Positions 24,368 to 25,863 of a DNA stretch of 25,863 bases are shown in pieces (the stretch's first letter is position 1; the number at the start of each line of letters is the position of its first letter). Below the pieces are notes generated by a model that saw only the letters and a program-made list of their open reading frames with translations, did no database searches and was not told the origin of the DNA. Source of the stretch: RUG11237 sp964450185 (GTDB lineage Bacteria; Bacillota; Clostridia; Lachnospirales; Lachnospiraceae). The stretch spans positions 1 through 25,863 of the forward strand of contig CAYVCL010000044.1 of the NCBI GenBank assembly GCA_964450185.1, read 5' to 3'. Made by a program: the position numbers and the translations under genes.

Positions 24368-25591
24368 ATGGGAGAGAACAGAGTAACAATGAGTTTAATC
24401 AAACGCTACATTAGTGTAATGTTAGTTGCTGCACTTGTTTTAACTGGTATCCAGGTACCAACAATTGCATCAGCAGCAGAAAAGGTGTCTACAGAAAGCA
24501 ATGTAACACCAGTAACACCAGTAACACCGGTAACACCAGTAACACCGGTAACACCAGATGATCCAGATGTAACAGTAACACCAATCGTTACACAGGGACC
24601 AGTAGTAACAGTAACACCAGATGATCCAGATGTAACAGTAACAGTTGCACCAACAGCAACAGCTGCACCAACAGTAACAGCTGAACCAACAGTAACAGTT
24701 GCACCAGTAGTAACAGTTACACCTGAAAACCCAACAGGAACACCAGCACCAACAGTAACAGAAACACCAATAATTACTGGTGGGGCAGTAGTAACAGTAA
24801 CAGTTGCACCAACAGAAGGAGCAAAAGCTACAGCTACACCAGCACCAGAAAATTATGTAAAAGTTAAATCTGTTAAGTTAAACGCTAGCAAGATTACAGT
24901 AGGTACAAAAGCTACATTTACTTTAACAGCAACAGTTAACCCAACAAACGCTAAATACAAAAATATTACTTGGTCTTCAAGCAATAAGAAAGTAGCAACA
25001 GTTAGCAAAAAAGGTAAAGTAACTGCTAAAAAAGCAGGTACAGCTACAATTACAGCATTAACAAAAGACGGTAAGAAAGCTACATGTAAAGTAACTGTAA
25101 AAACAGGTGTTAAAGTTACATACAAATTAGCAGGTGGTAAGAACAACGGATTAAACCCAACTTACGTTGCTAAGAATACAAAAACAAAATTATATGCACC
25201 TACAAAGAAAGGTTCTACTTTCAAAGGTTGGTATGTAAACAACAAGAAAGTAACAAGCATTAAAACTAAAAAAGCTATCAAAGTAACAGCTAAATGGGAA
25301 AAAGTCAAAGTTAACGCTGCTAAGATTAAGAGTGCAAAAGCTTCTGGAAAGAAGATTACAGTTAAATACGCTAAAGTGAAAGGTGCTAACGGATACGAAG
25401 TATCTTACTCAACAAGCAAGAAGTTCACAAAGAAAACAACAAAAACTGTAACATCTAAGAAGACATCAGTAACAATCAAGAACCTTAAGAAAGGTACTTA
25501 CTACGTAAAAGTTGCTGCTTACAAGACAGACTCTACAGGAGCTAATGTAAAAGGTAAAGCTAGTAAGGTATTAACAGTTAAAATTAAATAA
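24368..25591 (+). CDS. Secreted Lys-rich protein: VTP repeats, Big_2-like, InlB-B-like and fibronectin-III-like domains
   Basis: The 407-residue protein has a signal peptide (charged KR near residue 12, hydrophobic core SVMLVAALVLTG, cleavage about 36 after ASA). Residues about 45-160 are a Thr/Val/Pro linker with VTP and VTVTP repeats. Residues about 165-245 match a bacterial Ig-like Big_2 domain (VNPTNAKYKNITWSSSNKKVATVSKKGKVTAKKAGTATIT pattern). Residues about 248-312 resemble an InlB B-repeat (VTYKL..., GSTFKGWYVNNKKV, KVTAKWE). Residues about 313-407 resemble fibronectin type III (GANGYEVSYSTSKKFT, KKGTYYVKVAAYK). It has no LPXTG, SLH or choline-binding anchor, so it is released or held by its strong positive charge. 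Codon use is narrow (ACA, GTA, AAA), which suggests high expression. SD AAGGAGG precedes the ATG. Function unknown; adhesion or envelope role is inference. Confidence 0.85.
   Translation: MGENRVTMSLIKRYISVMLVAALVLTGIQVPTIASAAEKVSTESNVTPVTPVTPVTPVTPVTPDDPDVTVTPIVTQGPVVTVTPDDPDVTVTVAPTATAAPTVTAEPTVTVAPVVTVTPENPTGTPAPTVTETPIITGGAVVTVTVAPTEGAKATATPAPENYVKVKSVKLNASKITVGTKATFTLTATVNPTNAKYKNITWSSSNKKVATVSKKGKVTAKKAGTATITALTKDGKKATCKVTVKTGVKVTYKLAGGKNNGLNPTYVAKNTKTKLYAPTKKGSTFKGWYVNNKKVTSIKTKKAIKVTAKWEKVKVNAAKIKSAKASGKKITVKYAKVKGANGYEVSYSTSKKFTKKTTKTVTSKKTSVTIKNLKKGTYYVKVAAYKTDSTGANVKGKASKVLTVKIK
24503..24556 (+). repeat. Six 9-bp tandem repeats encoding Val-Thr-Pro
   Basis: GTAACACCA or GTAACACCG repeats six times without interruption. 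Slippage would add or remove whole VTP units and keep the frame. A longer repeat around CCAGATGATCCAGATGTAAC follows at about 24554 and again near 24614. Confidence 0.9.
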
Positions 25592-25608
25592 TTTGAACTG
25601 AAATGTGT

Positions 25609-25640
25609 GGGCTATCGCAGGAATGCGGTAGCCCTTTTTT
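25609..25640 (+). terminator. Intrinsic terminator of the secreted protein gene
   Basis: An 11-bp GC-rich stem (GGGCTATCGCA with TGCGGTAGCCC, one T-G wobble), a GGAA tetraloop and six T residues. Confidence 0.92.
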
Positions 25641-25670
25641 GGATATGTAGAGTTAAGGGTTTTGGTTTGG

Positions 25671-25863
25671 AGGGACGCCCATGCTAGGGACAGAAGTTTG
25701 CCTTTGCAGGCGGAAATAACGCTCCGGTGAACTAAGTTTTAAGCCGCACTAAGTTCGTCACCAGAGGGTTCCTCACTAAGTGCTTGCTAAAAACTGGATT
25801 TCACCTCCGCTAAAAGCATTTCCTGATCGCCTGCAAAGGCAAACTTCTGTCCCTAGCATGGGC
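25671..25863. repeat. Large palindromic element with 36-bp perfect inverted arms (cut by the window end)
   Basis: Arms 25677-25712 and 25828-25863 are perfect reverse complements over 36 bp. The 115-nt centre has further pairing (GAAAT/ATTTC at 25713 and 25818; GGTGAA/TTCACC at 25726 and 25800) and three copies of ACTAAGT (25731, 25748, 25775). The left flank GGACGCCC is the same as in the hairpin at 11208. It has no reading frame and resembles a MITE or structured RNA. The right flank is beyond the window. Confidence 0.7.

Noticed and set aside
24503..24556. The 9-bp repeats as an on/off phase-variable switch.
   Set aside because: Unit length is a multiple of three, so slippage changes length but not reading frame.
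25671..25863. The terminal palindrome as a retron-type ncRNA with long inverted ends.
   Set aside because: No reverse transcriptase gene is in the window and no branching guanosine context can be recognised; an element of the local hairpin or MITE type is simpler.

Overview
The window looks like a chromosome segment of a spore-forming Clostridia species, most likely of the family Lachnospiraceae (inference). The reasons are the paired glgC-glgD genes, spoVG, a cytoplasmic Csp-like subtilase, the atpBEFHAGDC operon, a manganese (yybP-ykoY) riboswitch in front of mntP, and a hemA-hemC-cobA/hemD-hemB-hemL-sirC cluster. Base composition is low to moderate GC. There are no rRNA or tRNA genes, no CRISPR array, and no transposase or integrase.

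Layout. 30-2764: glycogen precursor genes glgC-glgD, then spoVG, closed by a bidirectional terminator. 2882-4582 (minus): an S8 protease with a complete catalytic tetrad. 4856-11175: a promoter and the eight-gene F1Fo ATP synthase operon. 11176-16552: a low-GC accessory island holding a type IIS restriction-modification (R-M) system of the Alw26I/Eco31I/Esp3I kind. It has a 995-residue fused m6A + m5C methyltransferase, a convergent HNH restriction endonuclease, and a small XRE-type regulator divergent from the endonuclease. 16584-17438: Mn riboswitch and mntP. 17581-24053: tetrapyrrole genes leading from glutamyl-tRNA to uroporphyrinogen III, precorrin-2 and probably sirohydrochlorin, i.e. 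towards siroheme or cobalamin; no protoheme-branch gene is visible. 24196-25640: a secreted lysine-rich Thr/Pro-repeat protein with its own promoter, long leader and terminator. 25671-end: a long-armed palindromic element.

Most notable observation. By eye on both strands, the pentamer GTCTC/GAGAC, the core recognised by the known relatives of this R-M system, is almost absent from all 25.9 kb. The only two copies I find lie 14 bp apart, over and next to the -35 box of the methyltransferase promoter. This predicts the recognition sequence and suggests that the methyltransferase controls its own gene through methylation of its own sites.

Other structures the genes do not explain. Long hairpins at 11210-11299 and 17480-17560, in opposite orientations, share their ends and apical loop while their stems differ in sequence yet stay paired. 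A possible larger relative with a perfect 36-bp stem ends the window. In the atpD leader the Shine-Dalgarno (SD) sequence lies 26 nt from the start codon, with two mutually exclusive hairpins around it. The m5C domain of the methyltransferase is circularly permuted.
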